Origin: Actinomycetota bacterium
GTDB lineage: Bacteria > Actinomycetota > Actinomycetes > Mycobacteriales > Micromonosporaceae
DNA: 36,189 nt
Reading direction: 5' to 3'
Assembly: GCA_005885555.1 (NCBI GenBank)
Contig: VAWN01000091.1
Coordinates: forward strand, 1 to 36,189
The notes under the pieces are model-generated. The model was not told where the DNA came from and searched no databases. It was given only the letters and a program-made list of their open reading frames with translations. Shown piece after piece: positions 1-8,859 of the stretch; positions within the stretch are counted from its first letter, which is position 1; every line of letters starts with the position of its first letter. A program made the position numbers and the translations under genes.

Positions 1-2
1 TG

Positions 3-1805
3 CCGACGCTCGTCACCCTCGCCGCCGTGGGCGTCCTCGCGGTCACCGTGCGGCTCGGCGACCCGGCCGCGCGCCGGCGGACCGCCCTGCTCGCCTGTGC
101 CGGCGCCGCGCTCGCCGGTGCCGGCGCCGTCGGGCTCGCGGCAGCGGTCTTCACGGGAACGGCCGGAGCCACCGTCCCGGCCGCGGCGGCGTACGCCGGC
201 GGGCAGGTCCTGCTGGCCGTCTCCGTGCGCCCGGCCGGGGAACTGGCCCGACCCGTACCCGAGACCGGTCCGGGCTTCGGCCTGTCGGTGTGGCCGCTCG
301 GGCTGGCCCTCGTCGCGGCGGTGATCCGGCTGGCGTTCCTCGGCCGGGTCGACGGCGTCGAGGTGTACACGGCGGTGGCGATCGGGGCGGCGGTCCTCGG
401 CCAGCAGGCGGTGGCCCGCCGCGACCTGCGCCGGTACGCCGCGCGCCTGCAGGACAGCGAGGCGCACTTCCGCGAGATGGCGCACACCGACGCGCTCACC
501 GGCCTGGGCAACCGCCGGCAGTTGCTGCACGCGCTGTACTCGGACGCGGTCGGCGGGCCGCCGTGCGTGCTGCTCGCGATCGACCTGGACGGGTTCAAGA
601 ACATCAACGACATCCGCGGGCACGACGTCGGCGACGCCGTTCTCGTGGAGGTGGCCCAGCGGCTGCGCGGCAACCTGCGCCCGGGCGACCTCGCCGCGCG
701 GCTGGGCGGGGACGAGTTCGCGGTGCTGATGTGGGCCGGCCCGCGCGAGGCGAAGGTCGTGGCGAAGCGCCTGCTGGACGTGCTGGCCCAGCCGTACGAG
801 TTGCCGGCCGGCACGGTGTTCATGTCCGCGAGCATGGGGCTCGCCGGCTGCGCCACCGCCGACGACGTGGAGACGTTGCTGCGCAACGCCGACCTGGCGC
901 TGCGCTTCGCCAAGCAGCGCGGCAAGAACAGGGTGGAGCAGTACGACATCGCGTACGACCACTGGGTGCGCCGGCGCACCGAGTTGGAGCACGAGCTGCG
1001 TGGCGCCGTCGAGCGCGGCGAGCTGATGCTGGTGTACCAGCCGGTCGTGACGCTGCCCGAGGGCCGGGTGACCGGCGTCGAGGCGCTGCTGCGCTGGCAC
1101 CACCCGACGCTCGGTACCGTGCCGCCGGACGAGTTCATCCCGCTCGCCGAGGAGGCCGGCCTCATCGAGGGGCTGGGCGCGTTCGTGCTGCACGAGGCGT
1201 GCCACCAGCTCGCCCGCTGGCTCGCCGACGGGCACGAGCTGTACCTGGCGGTCAACGTGTCCGTCCGCGAACTGCACACACCCGAGTACGCCACCCAGGT
1301 CGCCGAGGCGCTGCGGGCGCACCGGCTGGCGCCGCAACGGCTGGTCGTCGAGGTCACCGAGCACGCGGTCGCGCTCGACGTCGAACAGCTCGTGAGCCGG
1401 CTCGTGGCGTTGCGCGACACGGGGGTACGCGTCGCGCTGGACGACTTCGGCTCGGGGTACTCGTCGCTGGGGCAGCTCCGGACGTTGCCGGTGGACATCT
1501 TGAAGATCGACCGTTCGGTGCTGGCCCAGCCGGACGAGGCGCAGGCCCGCTTCTCACCGCCACTGGTGGACGTGGTGGTACGGCTCGGCAACCGGCTCGG
1601 GCTCGACGTGGTGGCCGAGGGGATCACCGAACCGGGGCAGCGCCGCGTGGTGGAGGAGGCCGGTTGCCGGTTCGCCCAGGGGGATCTCTTCGGGCGCGCG
1701 CTGCCGGCGGAGCGGGTCGAGACGCTGTTCGCGACGGCCGCCGCCGACATCCCTGTCCAGAATCTGGGACCGGTTGACTCGGCGCGTGAGATGCGTCAGA
1801 GTTAG
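3..1805 (+). CDS. Membrane-anchored GGDEF-EAL protein (cyclic di-GMP turnover), 5' end outside the window
   Basis: The reading frame is open to the left edge, so the true start lies upstream; a GTG at position 27 is only the first internal candidate. The N-terminal ~125 visible residues are hydrophobic and Ala/Leu/Val-rich, consistent with several membrane segments. A GGDEF domain follows: the active-site LGGDEF is intact near residue 226 (counted from 27) and the substrate-site DLDGFKNIND lies upstream of it. A C-terminal EAL domain carries VEALLRW (~residue 350), DDFGSGYSSL (~472), KIDRSVL and AEGIT, so the metal-binding and catalytic residues appear present. Both diguanylate cyclase and phosphodiesterase activity are therefore possible. 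The stop lies five bases before the ilvB leader peptide, and the proposed ilvB promoter sits inside the last codons of this gene. The net direction of activity cannot be told from sequence. Confidence 0.9.
   Translation, partial: PTLVTLAAVGVLAVTVRLGDPAARRRTALLACAGAALAGAGAVGLAAAVFTGTAGATVPAAAAYAGGQVLLAVSVRPAGELARPVPETGPGFGLSVWPLGLALVAAVIRLAFLGRVDGVEVYTAVAIGAAVLGQQAVARRDLRRYAARLQDSEAHFREMAHTDALTGLGNRRQLLHALYSDAVGGPPCVLLAIDLDGFKNINDIRGHDVGDAVLVEVAQRLRGNLRPGDLAARLGGDEFAVLMWAGPREAKVVAKRLLDVLAQPYELPAGTVFMSASMGLAGCATADDVETLLRNADLALRFAKQRGKNRVEQYDIAYDHWVRRRTELEHELRGAVERGELMLVYQPVVTLPEGRVTGVEALLRWHHPTLGTVPPDEFIPLAEEAGLIEGLGAFVLHEACHQLARWLADGHELYLAVNVSVRELHTPEYATQVAEALRAHRLAPQRLVVEVTEHAVALDVEQLVSRLVALRDTGVRVALDDFGSGYSSLGQLRTLPVDILKIDRSVLAQPDEAQARFSPPLVDVVVRLGNRLGLDVVAEGITEPGQRRVVEEAGCRFAQGDLFGRALPAERVETLFATAAADIPVQNLGPVDSAREMRQS
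1774..1802 (+). promoter_or_regulatory. Candidate promoter of the ilvBNC attenuator transcript
   Basis: TTGACT (1774-1779), a 17-base spacer and CAGAGT (1797-1802) lie in the last codons of the GGDEF-EAL gene. The -35 is close to consensus and the -10 is weak. The predicted start of transcription would fall at about 1809-1810, on the ATG of the leader peptide, so the leader would be translated from a leaderless message. This is inference from spacing. Confidence 0.45.
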
Positions 1806-1809
1806 CGGC

Positions 1810-1848
1810 ATGTCGTCCGAGCGGTCCCACCGAGTACTTCTCACCTAG
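1810..1848 (+). CDS. ilvB leader peptide (12 aa, ends Val-Leu-Leu-Thr)
   Basis: ATG at 1810 opens a 12-codon frame, MSSERSHRVLLT, ending with TAG at 1846-1848. The run Val-Leu-Leu just before the stop, directly followed by two hairpins and a T-run ahead of ilvB, is the layout of ribosome-mediated attenuation leaders. Such leaders have been predicted upstream of ilvB in actinobacteria. Ribosome stalling at GTA-CTT-CTC when Val-tRNA or Leu-tRNA is scarce would change folding of the RNA downstream. There is no good Shine-Dalgarno; the ATG may be at the transcript 5' end. Confidence 0.7.
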   Translation: MSSERSHRVLLT

Positions 1849-1905
1849 CGCGCCGGCCCGCCGCCGACGCGCTAGCCCCCGTGCATCCCGCACGTGGGCT
1901 TTTTT
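1845..1905 (+). promoter_or_regulatory. ilvB transcription attenuator: leader hairpin plus intrinsic terminator
   Basis: The first hairpin pairs CTAGCGCG (1845-1852, containing the leader stop codon) with CGCGCTAG (1868-1875), eight base pairs. It is followed by, and shares G1875 with, a terminator hairpin. In that hairpin GCCC(1875-1878)-C-CGTGC(1880-1884) pairs with GCACG(1890-1894)-T-GGGC(1896-1899), nine pairs with one mismatch and a five-base loop, then six T (1900-1905). Because the leader stop codon is in the 5' arm, a ribosome at or before the stop controls the first stem. The arrangement fits an attenuator for ilvBNC; which fold is the antiterminator is inferred. Confidence 0.75.
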
Positions 1906-1965
1906 AATGCCCACACTGGACCCCGCTCCCGACCGATTCCGACCCGATCCCGAAGGCCGAAGCTG

Positions 1966-3825
1966 ATGAGCAGACCAACGCCAGAAGTCCTCGCCCACCG
2001 GCCAGCGCCACCGGCCGCCACAGCCGCCCAGCCCGCGACGGCGCACGGCGTAGCGTCGGGCGGTGCGGTCGTCTCCGACGCGCCGATGTCCGGCGCCAGC
2101 GCGCTCGTGCGCTCGTTGGAGGCGCTCGGGGTCGACGTCGTGTTCGGCATCCCCGGCGGGGCGATCCTGCCGGCGTACGACCCGCTGTTCGACTCCGAGA
2201 AGGTGCGCCACATCCTCGTCCGCCACGAGCAGGGCGCGGGACACGCGGCGACGGGGTACGCCCAGGCGACCGGCCGGGTGGGCGTCTGCATAGCGACGTC
2301 CGGCCCCGGGGCCACGAACCTCGTGACGCCGATCGCCGACGCGTACATGGACTCCGTCGGGATCGTGGCCATCACCGGCCAGGTGCCGAGCGGAGCCATC
2401 GGGTCGGACGCGTTCCAGGAGGCCGACATCCAGGGCATCACCCTGCCCATCACCAAACACAACTACCTCGTCAAGTCCGGCGCCGAACTGCCCCGCGTGC
2501 TCGCCGAGGCGTTCCACCTGGCGGCGACCGGCCGCCCGGGACCGGTGCTCGTGGACATCCCGAAGGACGTGCTCCAGGCCCAGACGGCGTTCAGCTGGCC
2601 GCCGACGCTGGACCTGCCCGGGTACCACCCGACCCTGCACCCGCACGGCAAGCAGATCCGGGAAGCGGCGAAGCTCATCGTGTCGGCCCGGCGTCCGGTG
2701 TTCTACGTCGGCGGTGGCGTGCTCAAGGCGGGCGCCTCGGTGGGGCTGCGCAAGCTCGCGGAGCTGACCGGCGTTCCGGTGCTCACCACGCTGATGGCAC
2801 GCGGCGCGTTCCCGGACTCTCATCCCCAGCACCTCGGCATGCCCGGCATGCACGGCACGGTCGCGGCGGTCTACGCCCTCCAGCGCGCGGACCTGATCGT
2901 GGCCCTCGGCGCCCGCTTCGACGACCGCGTCACCGGCAAGCTGGACTCGTTCGCGCCGAACGCCGCGATCGTCCACGCCGACATCGACCCGGCCGAGATC
3001 GGCAAGAACCGGGCCGCCGACGTGCCGATCGTGGGCGACGCCCGGTTCGTCATCGAGGAGCTGGTCACCGCGGTCGCCGGAGAGCACGCGGCCGGCCACC
3101 GGGCCGACCTCACCGAGTGGTGGCGCACGCTGAACGAGCTGCTCGACCGGTACCCGCTGGGCTGGGAGGAGCCGCCGGACGGCACCCTCGCACCGCAGTA
3201 CGTGATCAAGCGGATCGGCGAGATCGCCGGCCCGTCCGCGCTGTACGTGGCCGGCGTGGGCCAGCACCAGATGTGGGCGTCGCAGTTCGTCTCCTACGAG
3301 AACCCGTGCACCTGGCTGAACTCCGGCGGCCTGGGCACGATGGGCTACGCGGTACCCGCGGCGATGGGCGCCAAGGTCGGCCAGCCGGACAAGACCGTGT
3401 GGGCCATCGACGGCGACGGCTGCTTCCAGATGACCAACCAGGAACTGGCCACCTGCGCGCTGGAGAACATCCCGATCAAGGTCGCGGTCATCAACAACGG
3501 CAACCTCGGCATGGTCCGGCAGTGGCAGACGCTGTTCTACAACGAGCGGTACTCCAACACCGACCTCGGTACCCACAAGCACCGGGTACCCGACTTCGTC
3601 AAGCTCGCCGAGGCGCTGGGCTGCATCGGGCTGCGCTGCGAGAACGCCGGCGATGTGGACAAGACCATCGAGGCGGCCATGGCCATCGACGACGCGCCGG
3701 TCGTGGTGGACTTCGTGGTGGGCAAGGACGCGATGGTCTGGCCGATGGTCGCCGCCGGTACCAGCAACGACGAGATCATGTTCGCCCGGGGCATGCGTCC
3801 CGCGTTCGAGGAGGATGAACTCTGA
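1966..3825 (+). CDS. ilvB: Acetolactate synthase large (catalytic) subunit
   Basis: IlvB condenses two pyruvates to 2-acetolactate, or pyruvate with 2-ketobutyrate to 2-aceto-2-hydroxybutyrate, using thiamine diphosphate, Mg and FAD. The protein has about 619 residues, normal for the family with a short Ala/Pro-rich N-terminal extension. Family marks are the N-terminal ThDP-binding domain with VFGIPGG and the catalytic Glu in VRHEQGAGH (~residue 88), the central FAD domain ([11 protein letters not shown]), and the C-terminal ThDP/Mg motif starting GDGCFQ (~483) and ending NNGNLGMV. I chose ATG 1966; an earlier GTG at 1894 falls inside the attenuator terminator and is not credible. AAGG about nine bases upstream may serve as ribosome site. 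It is the first gene of ilvB-ilvN-ilvC, and its stop overlaps the ilvN start. Confidence 0.97.
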   Translation: MSRPTPEVLAHRPAPPAATAAQPATAHGVASGGAVVSDAPMSGASALVRSLEALGVDVVFGIPGGAILPAYDPLFDSEKVRHILVRHEQGAGHAATGYAQATGRVGVCIATSGPGATNLVTPIADAYMDSVGIVAITGQVPSGAIGSDAFQEADIQGITLPITKHNYLVKSGAELPRVLAEAFHLAATGRPGPVLVDIPKDVLQAQTAFSWPPTLDLPGYHPTLHPHGKQIREAAKLIVSARRPVFYVGGGVLKAGASVGLRKLAELTGVPVLTTLMARGAFPDSHPQHLGMPGMHGTVAAVYALQRADLIVALGARFDDRVTGKLDSFAPNAAIVHADIDPAEIGKNRAADVPIVGDARFVIEELVTAVAGEHAAGHRADLTEWWRTLNELLDRYPLGWEEPPDGTLAPQYVIKRIGEIAGPSALYVAGVGQHQMWASQFVSYENPCTWLNSGGLGTMGYAVPAAMGAKVGQPDKTVWAIDGDGCFQMTNQELATCALENIPIKVAVINNGNLGMVRQWQTLFYNERYSNTDLGTHKHRVPDFVKLAEALGCIGLRCENAGDVDKTIEAAMAIDDAPVVVDFVVGKDAMVWPMVAAGTSNDEIMFARGMRPAFEEDEL

Positions 3826-4346
3826 TGAGCCGCCATACCCTGTCGGTTCTCGTGGAGAACAAGCCCGGGGTACTGGCCCGGGTGGCGCAGCTGTTCTCCC
3901 GGCGCGGGTTCAACATCGACTCGCTGGCGGTGGGCGAGACCGAGCACCCGGAGGTCTCCCGGATCACCATCGTCGTCAACGCCGACCAGTCCCCGCTGGA
4001 GCAGGTCACCAAGCAGCTCAACAAGCTCGTGAACGTGTTGAAGATCGTCGAGCTCGAAGCGGGTACCAGCGTGCAGCGCGAGCTGTTGCTGGTGAAGGTC
4101 CGGGCGGACCGGGCGGCGCGGTCGCAGGTGCTGGAGACGGTCAGCCTCTTCCGGGCCCGCGTGGTCGACGTCGCGCCGGACACGCTGACGATCGAGGCGA
4201 CGGGTACCGCCGACAAGCTCGACGCTTTGCTGCGCGACCTGGAGCCCTACGGAATCAAGGAAATGGTGCAGTCCGGTATGGTCGCCATCGGCCGCGGATC
4301 GCGCTCGATCACCGGCCCGGTGCTGCGCACCGCGGCCGCTGCCTAG
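3825..4346 (+). CDS. ilvN: Acetolactate synthase small (regulatory) subunit
   Basis: This 173-residue protein is the usual length for the regulatory subunit. It opens with an ACT domain (HTLSVLVENKPGVLARVAQL, then RRGFNIDSLAVG), which in this family binds valine and transmits feedback inhibition to IlvB. The C-terminal half (from VQRELLLVKV) matches the subunit's second domain. The ATG shares its A with the ilvB TGA (TGATG), the arrangement expected for translational coupling of subunits made in fixed ratio. It ends 12 bases before ilvC. Confidence 0.96.
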   Translation: MSRHTLSVLVENKPGVLARVAQLFSRRGFNIDSLAVGETEHPEVSRITIVVNADQSPLEQVTKQLNKLVNVLKIVELEAGTSVQRELLLVKVRADRAARSQVLETVSLFRARVVDVAPDTLTIEATGTADKLDALLRDLEPYGIKEMVQSGMVAIGRGSRSITGPVLRTAAAA

Positions 4347-5372
<1,026 letters not shown>

Positions 5373-5392
5373 CCGTTTCCACCCCACAGGTT

Positions 5393-5431
5393 CCGGCGCC
5401 GTCACTCACGAGGTGGCGGCGCCGGTGTTTT
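5393..5431 (+). terminator. Intrinsic terminator after ilvC
   Basis: A 13-bp stem, CCGGCGCCGTCAC (5393-5405) with GTGGCGGCGCCGG (5413-5425), holds one G-T pair, a 7-base loop, then TGTTTT. It lies 20 bases after the ilvC stop. The remaining interval to 5620 holds no credible gene on either strand. Confidence 0.85.
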
Positions 5432-5620
5432 CCCGCGGTTGTCCGGTCGTTTCCCGCCCGACGGGCGGCAACCGGGCACGCTGCGTGTCCGTGCGGGCAG
5501 CACCGTCTGGCCGTTATCCCCGCTATATCCCGGTTCCCTGGCCCGAACGCCGGCCGCAAACGGGCATACAGTGGGCAGAGAATCCATCACATCGAATCGG
5601 CGCACCGGCTCTCCCCGGTG

Positions 5621-5649
5621 TTAGAAATTCGTCACTGAGCAAGTAATAC
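5621..5649 (+). promoter_or_regulatory. Candidate promoter of the DeoR/transport operon
   Basis: TTAGAA (5621-5626), a 17-base spacer and TAATAC (5644-5649) lie about 20 bases before the regulator start, in the only relatively A+T-rich stretch of this intergenic region. The -10 is good and the -35 poor, as would fit a regulated promoter. No clear inverted-repeat operator was recognised. Confidence 0.35.
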
Positions 5650-5668
5650 GGGGGCCGGTCGGGCAGAG

Positions 5669-6439
5669 GTGAGCGGCGTGCAGGCGGAGGAGCGTCAGCA
5701 CCAGATCCTGATTTCGGCGCGGGCCGATGGTTCGGTCGACGTCGCGAAGCTCGCCGCCGAGCTGGGGGTCGCTCCGGAGACCGTCCGGCGCGACCTTCGG
5801 GTACTCGAACGGCACGGCCTCGTGCACCGTACCCATGGTGGCGCATACCCGGTCGAGACCTCGCAGTTCGAGACCTCGCTGGCGATGCGCACCACGCGGC
5901 GGGTACCGGAGAAGCGGCGGATCGCCCTGGCAGCCGTCGAGCTGCTCGGCGACGCCGAGACCGTCTTCATCGACGAGGGGTTCACGCCCCAGCTGATCGC
6001 CGAGGCGCTGCCCGGCAACCGGCCGCTGACCGTGGTCACCGCGTCGCTGCCGACGGCCGCGGTACTGGCGGCGGCCGGGTCGGCGACCGTGCTGCTGCTC
6101 GGCGGCCGGGTACGCGGCCGGACGCTGGCGACCGTCGACCACTGGACGACCCAGATGCTGTCCGGGTTCGTCCTCGACCTCGCCTTCATCGGCGCCAACG
6201 GGATCTCCCGGGAGCGCGGCCTGACGACGCCGGATCCGGCCGTCGCCGAGGTCAAGGCCCAGGTGGTCCGCGCCGCACGCCGGCTGGTGTTCTGCGGGGT
6301 GCACACCAAGTTCGGCGTATCCACGTTCTGCCGGTTCGCTGAGATCGGTGACCTGGAGACCATCGTCACCGACGTCGCGCTGCCGGCCACTGAAGCGCAC
6401 CGGTACTCACTTCTCGGTCCACAGGTCATCCGGGTCTGA
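5669..6439 (+). CDS. DeoR-family transcriptional regulator of the adjacent sugar/polyol operon
   Basis: The 256-residue length is normal for the DeoR family. The N-terminal winged helix-turn-helix (~residues 5-60) carries VDVAKLAAELGVAPETVRRD followed by the family signature RVLERHGLVHRTHGGA. The rest is the sugar-phosphate sensing (DeoRC) domain, with VFIDEGFT and AFIGANGI as ligand-loop motifs. Such proteins usually repress the operon they precede until a phosphorylated sugar binds. It stands immediately before the substrate-binding protein gene (34-base gap) on the same strand, so local control is likely. GTG 5669 is used; GTG 5678 is an alternative start. Confidence 0.9.
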   Translation: MSGVQAEERQHQILISARADGSVDVAKLAAELGVAPETVRRDLRVLERHGLVHRTHGGAYPVETSQFETSLAMRTTRRVPEKRRIALAAVELLGDAETVFIDEGFTPQLIAEALPGNRPLTVVTASLPTAAVLAAAGSATVLLLGGRVRGRTLATVDHWTTQMLSGFVLDLAFIGANGISRERGLTTPDPAVAEVKAQVVRAARRLVFCGVHTKFGVSTFCRFAEIGDLETIVTDVALPATEAHRYSLLGPQVIRV

Positions 6440-6473
6440 CACCGAGCAACCCCCGCCACCTTGGAGGTGTGCT

Positions 6474-7832
6474 GTGCCAAAGTTCGGGAGATTGGTACCA
6501 CTAATTGCTGTTATGCCCCTCGCCGCCCTCGGGATGACCGCGTGCAGCGGCGCCGGTGGGGGCGGCGGGGGCGGCGGCGGCCACACCGTCAACGTGCTGA
6601 TGGTCAACAACCCGCAGATGGTCGACCTGCAGAAGCTGACCGCGGACAACTTCACCAAGCAGACCGGCATCACGGTCAACTACACCGTGCTTCCCGAGAA
6701 CGACGTCCGCGACAAGATCAGCCAGGAGTTCTCCAGCCAGGCCGGCCAGTACGACGTCGCCACGATCAGCAACTTCGAGGTGCCGTTCTACGCCAAGAAC
6801 GGCTGGCTGCACCCGCTCGACGACTACACCAAGGCGGACAGCGGCTTCGACCAGGCCGACATCCTCAAGCCGATCACCGAGTCGCTGACCGGGGAGGACG
6901 GCAAGCTCTACGGCGAGCCGTTCTACGGCGAGTCGTCGTTCCTCATGTACCGCAAGGACGTCATGGCCGCGAAGGGCCTGACGGTACCGGACAACCCGAC
7001 CTGGCAGCAGGTCGCCGACCTGGCCGCCAAGGCGGACGGCGCGCAGCCCGGCATGAAGGGCATCTGCCTGCGCGGGCAGCCCGGCTGGGGGGAGGTCATC
7101 GCGCCGCTGACCACGGCGGTGAACACCTTCGGCGGTACCTGGTTCACCAAGGACTGGCAGGCCCAGGTCAACGCCCCGGAGTTCGCCGAGGCGACGAACT
7201 TCTACATCAACCTGGTGCGCGCGCACGGCGAGGCCGGCGCGCCGCAGGCCGGGTTCACCGAGTGCCTGAACGCGATGGAGCAGGGCAAGGTCGCGATGTG
7301 GTACGACGCCACGTCGGCGGCGGGCTCGCTCGACGGGTCCGGCTCGCCGGTGGCCGGCAAGATGGGATACGCCCAGGCGCCGGTCGTCAAGACCAAGAGC
7401 TCGGGTTGGCTCTACACCTGGGCCTGGGGCATGGAGAAGGCCGCCAAGCACGCCGACGACGCGTGGAAGTTCATCTCCTGGGCGTCCGGCAAGGACTACC
7501 TGAAGCTGGCCGGGACCAAGCTCGGTTGGGCCAGCGTGCCGGCCGGTACCCGCAACTCGCTGTACGAGAACGCCGACTACCAGAAGGCGGCCACGGCGTT
7601 CTACAAGCAGACGCAGACCTCGATCACCACGGCCGACCCGAAGAACCCGGGCGTGCAGCCGCGGCCCACGATCGGCATCCAGTTCGTCGACATCCCCGAG
7701 TTCACCGACCTCGGTACCAAGGTGTCGCAGTCGATCAGCTCGGCGATCGCCGGACAGATGAGCGTCGAGCAGGCCCTCGCGCAGGGCCAGCAGCTGGCCG
7801 CGCAGGTCGCGACCAAGTACCAGAAGAAGTAG
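6474..7832 (+). CDS. Carbohydrate ABC transporter substrate-binding lipoprotein (CUT1 type, sorbitol/mannitol-like)
   Basis: This is an extracytoplasmic binding protein of 452 residues. The start is GTG 6474 with GGAGG seven bases upstream; the open frame extends earlier but overlaps the regulator gene. The N-terminus is a lipoprotein signal (PKFGRLVPLIAVMPLAALG) with lipobox MTAC, lipidated Cys about residue 24, followed by a glycine-run linker. The mature part has family-1 solute-binding features (QYDVATISNFEVPFYAKNG, LYGEPFYGESSFLMYRKD, MWYDATSAAGSLDG). The partner permeases and zinc dehydrogenase suggest a polyol or sugar ligand, but the ligand cannot be read from sequence. A perfect hairpin separates it from the permease genes. 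Confidence 0.9.
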   Translation: MPKFGRLVPLIAVMPLAALGMTACSGAGGGGGGGGGHTVNVLMVNNPQMVDLQKLTADNFTKQTGITVNYTVLPENDVRDKISQEFSSQAGQYDVATISNFEVPFYAKNGWLHPLDDYTKADSGFDQADILKPITESLTGEDGKLYGEPFYGESSFLMYRKDVMAAKGLTVPDNPTWQQVADLAAKADGAQPGMKGICLRGQPGWGEVIAPLTTAVNTFGGTWFTKDWQAQVNAPEFAEATNFYINLVRAHGEAGAPQAGFTECLNAMEQGKVAMWYDATSAAGSLDGSGSPVAGKMGYAQAPVVKTKSSGWLYTWAWGMEKAAKHADDAWKFISWASGKDYLKLAGTKLGWASVPAGTRNSLYENADYQKAATAFYKQTQTSITTADPKNPGVQPRPTIGIQFVDIPEFTDLGTKVSQSISSAIAGQMSVEQALAQGQQLAAQVATKYQKK

Positions 7833-7836
7833 GGCC

Positions 7837-7874
7837 TCGGGTGGGTTCCCGCCCGCCGACGGGAACCCACCCGA
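7837..7874 (+). promoter_or_regulatory. Intercistronic 14-bp hairpin after the binding-protein gene
   Basis: TCGGGTGGGTTCCC (7837-7850) is perfectly complementary to GGGAACCCACCCGA (7861-7874) with a 10-base loop and no T-run. Hairpins at this position in sugar ABC operons often protect the upstream binding-protein mRNA or partly terminate, giving more binding protein than permease. That role is inferred. Confidence 0.7.
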
Positions 7875-7896
7875 CCATTCCCGGGAGACTCTTGCG

Positions 7897-8859
7897 ATGA
7901 GTGCTGTGGACACCGCCACCACCCGGGTGACCGGGCCGGCCGGCGCGCACCGGGCCGCCGCGAAACCCCGCCGGGCCGCGTGGGCCCGCCGGGCGCCGCT
8001 GCTGCCTGCACTGGTATTCCTGATCGTCATTACCCAGCTGCCGTTCGTGGCCACGCTGATCATCTCGTTCATGAACTGGAACGCCCTGTACCCGGACCAG
8101 ATCCACTTCACCGGCGTGGCCAACTACCGGACCGTGCTGACCGACTCGCTCCTGCGCGCCTCGATCGTCACCACCGTCGAGCTGACCGTCGCCGTGGTAC
8201 TGATCAGCCTGCTGCTCGGGCTGCTGCTCGCGCTGCTGCTGGACCGGGTGTTCGTCGGCCGCGGGCTGGTGCGCACGATGCTGATCGCGCCGTTCCTCGT
8301 GGTACCGGTCGCGGCCGCGCTGCTCTGGAAGCACGCCCTCTACAACCCGGTGTACGGCCTGTTCAACGGCCTGCTCACAGTGGTCTGGAAGGCGTTCGGC
8401 AGCGACAACCCGCCGCAGCCGGACTGGATCACCAATATGCCCAAGGGCTCCATCATCGCCGAGCTGGTCTGGCAGTGGACGCCGTTCATGATGCTGATCC
8501 TGCTGGCCGGGCTGCAGAGCCGCCCGGCCGAGGCGATGGAGGCGGCCACCGTGGACGGGGCCGGCCCCTGGCAGACCTTCCGCTACCTCACGCTGCCGCA
8601 CCTGCGCCGGTACCTTGAACTGGGCGCGCTGCTCGGGTCCATCTACGTGGTGCAGAACTTCGACTCGGTCTTCACCATCACGTCCGGCGGGTTGGGTACC
8701 GCGAACCTGCCGTACACCATCTACCAGACCTTCTACCAGGCCCATGACTACGGACGGGCGTCCGCGGCCGGGGTGGTCGTGGTGATCGCGACGATCATCA
8801 TCGCCACCTTCGCGCTGCGCGTGGTCTCGTCCCTGTTCCGTGAGGAGGCCAAGCGATGA
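7897..8859 (+). CDS. Sugar ABC transporter permease (CUT1, MalF-like)
   Basis: A 320-residue integral membrane protein. After a basic cytoplasmic N-terminus (~35 residues) there are about six hydrophobic segments. The cytoplasmic EAA loop that contacts the ATPase is clear: EAMEAATVDGAGPWQTFRYL (~residue 210), followed by LPHLRRYL. The strong GGGAGA ribosome site lies just before ATG 7897. Its last codons overlap the next permease by four bases (ATGA), as usual for permease pairs that form a heterodimer. No ATPase gene is present in the operon. Confidence 0.93.
   Translation: MSAVDTATTRVTGPAGAHRAAAKPRRAAWARRAPLLPALVFLIVITQLPFVATLIISFMNWNALYPDQIHFTGVANYRTVLTDSLLRASIVTTVELTVAVVLISLLLGLLLALLLDRVFVGRGLVRTMLIAPFLVVPVAAALLWKHALYNPVYGLFNGLLTVVWKAFGSDNPPQPDWITNMPKGSIIAELVWQWTPFMMLILLAGLQSRPAEAMEAATVDGAGPWQTFRYLTLPHLRRYLELGALLGSIYVVQNFDSVFTITSGGLGTANLPYTIYQTFYQAHDYGRASAAGVVVVIATIIIATFALRVVSSLFREEAKR

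Noticed and set aside
290-1777. Long plus-strand frame inside the GGDEF-EAL gene
   Set aside because: Out-of-frame shadow, almost only Arg, Gly, Ala and Pro.
1894-1965. Upstream GTG start for ilvB
   Set aside because: It lies in the 3' arm of the attenuator terminator, and the extra residues have no family counterpart; ATG 1966 fits better.
6348-6473. Upstream extension of the substrate-binding protein into the DeoR gene
   Set aside because: The real start is GTG 6474 with GGAGG at proper distance and an immediate lipoprotein signal.
6548-6582. Poly-glycine G/C run after the lipobox as a phase-variable tract
   Set aside because: The run is interrupted (GGTGGGGGCGGCGGGGGCG) and is an ordinary lipoprotein linker; the longest homopolymer is only five G.
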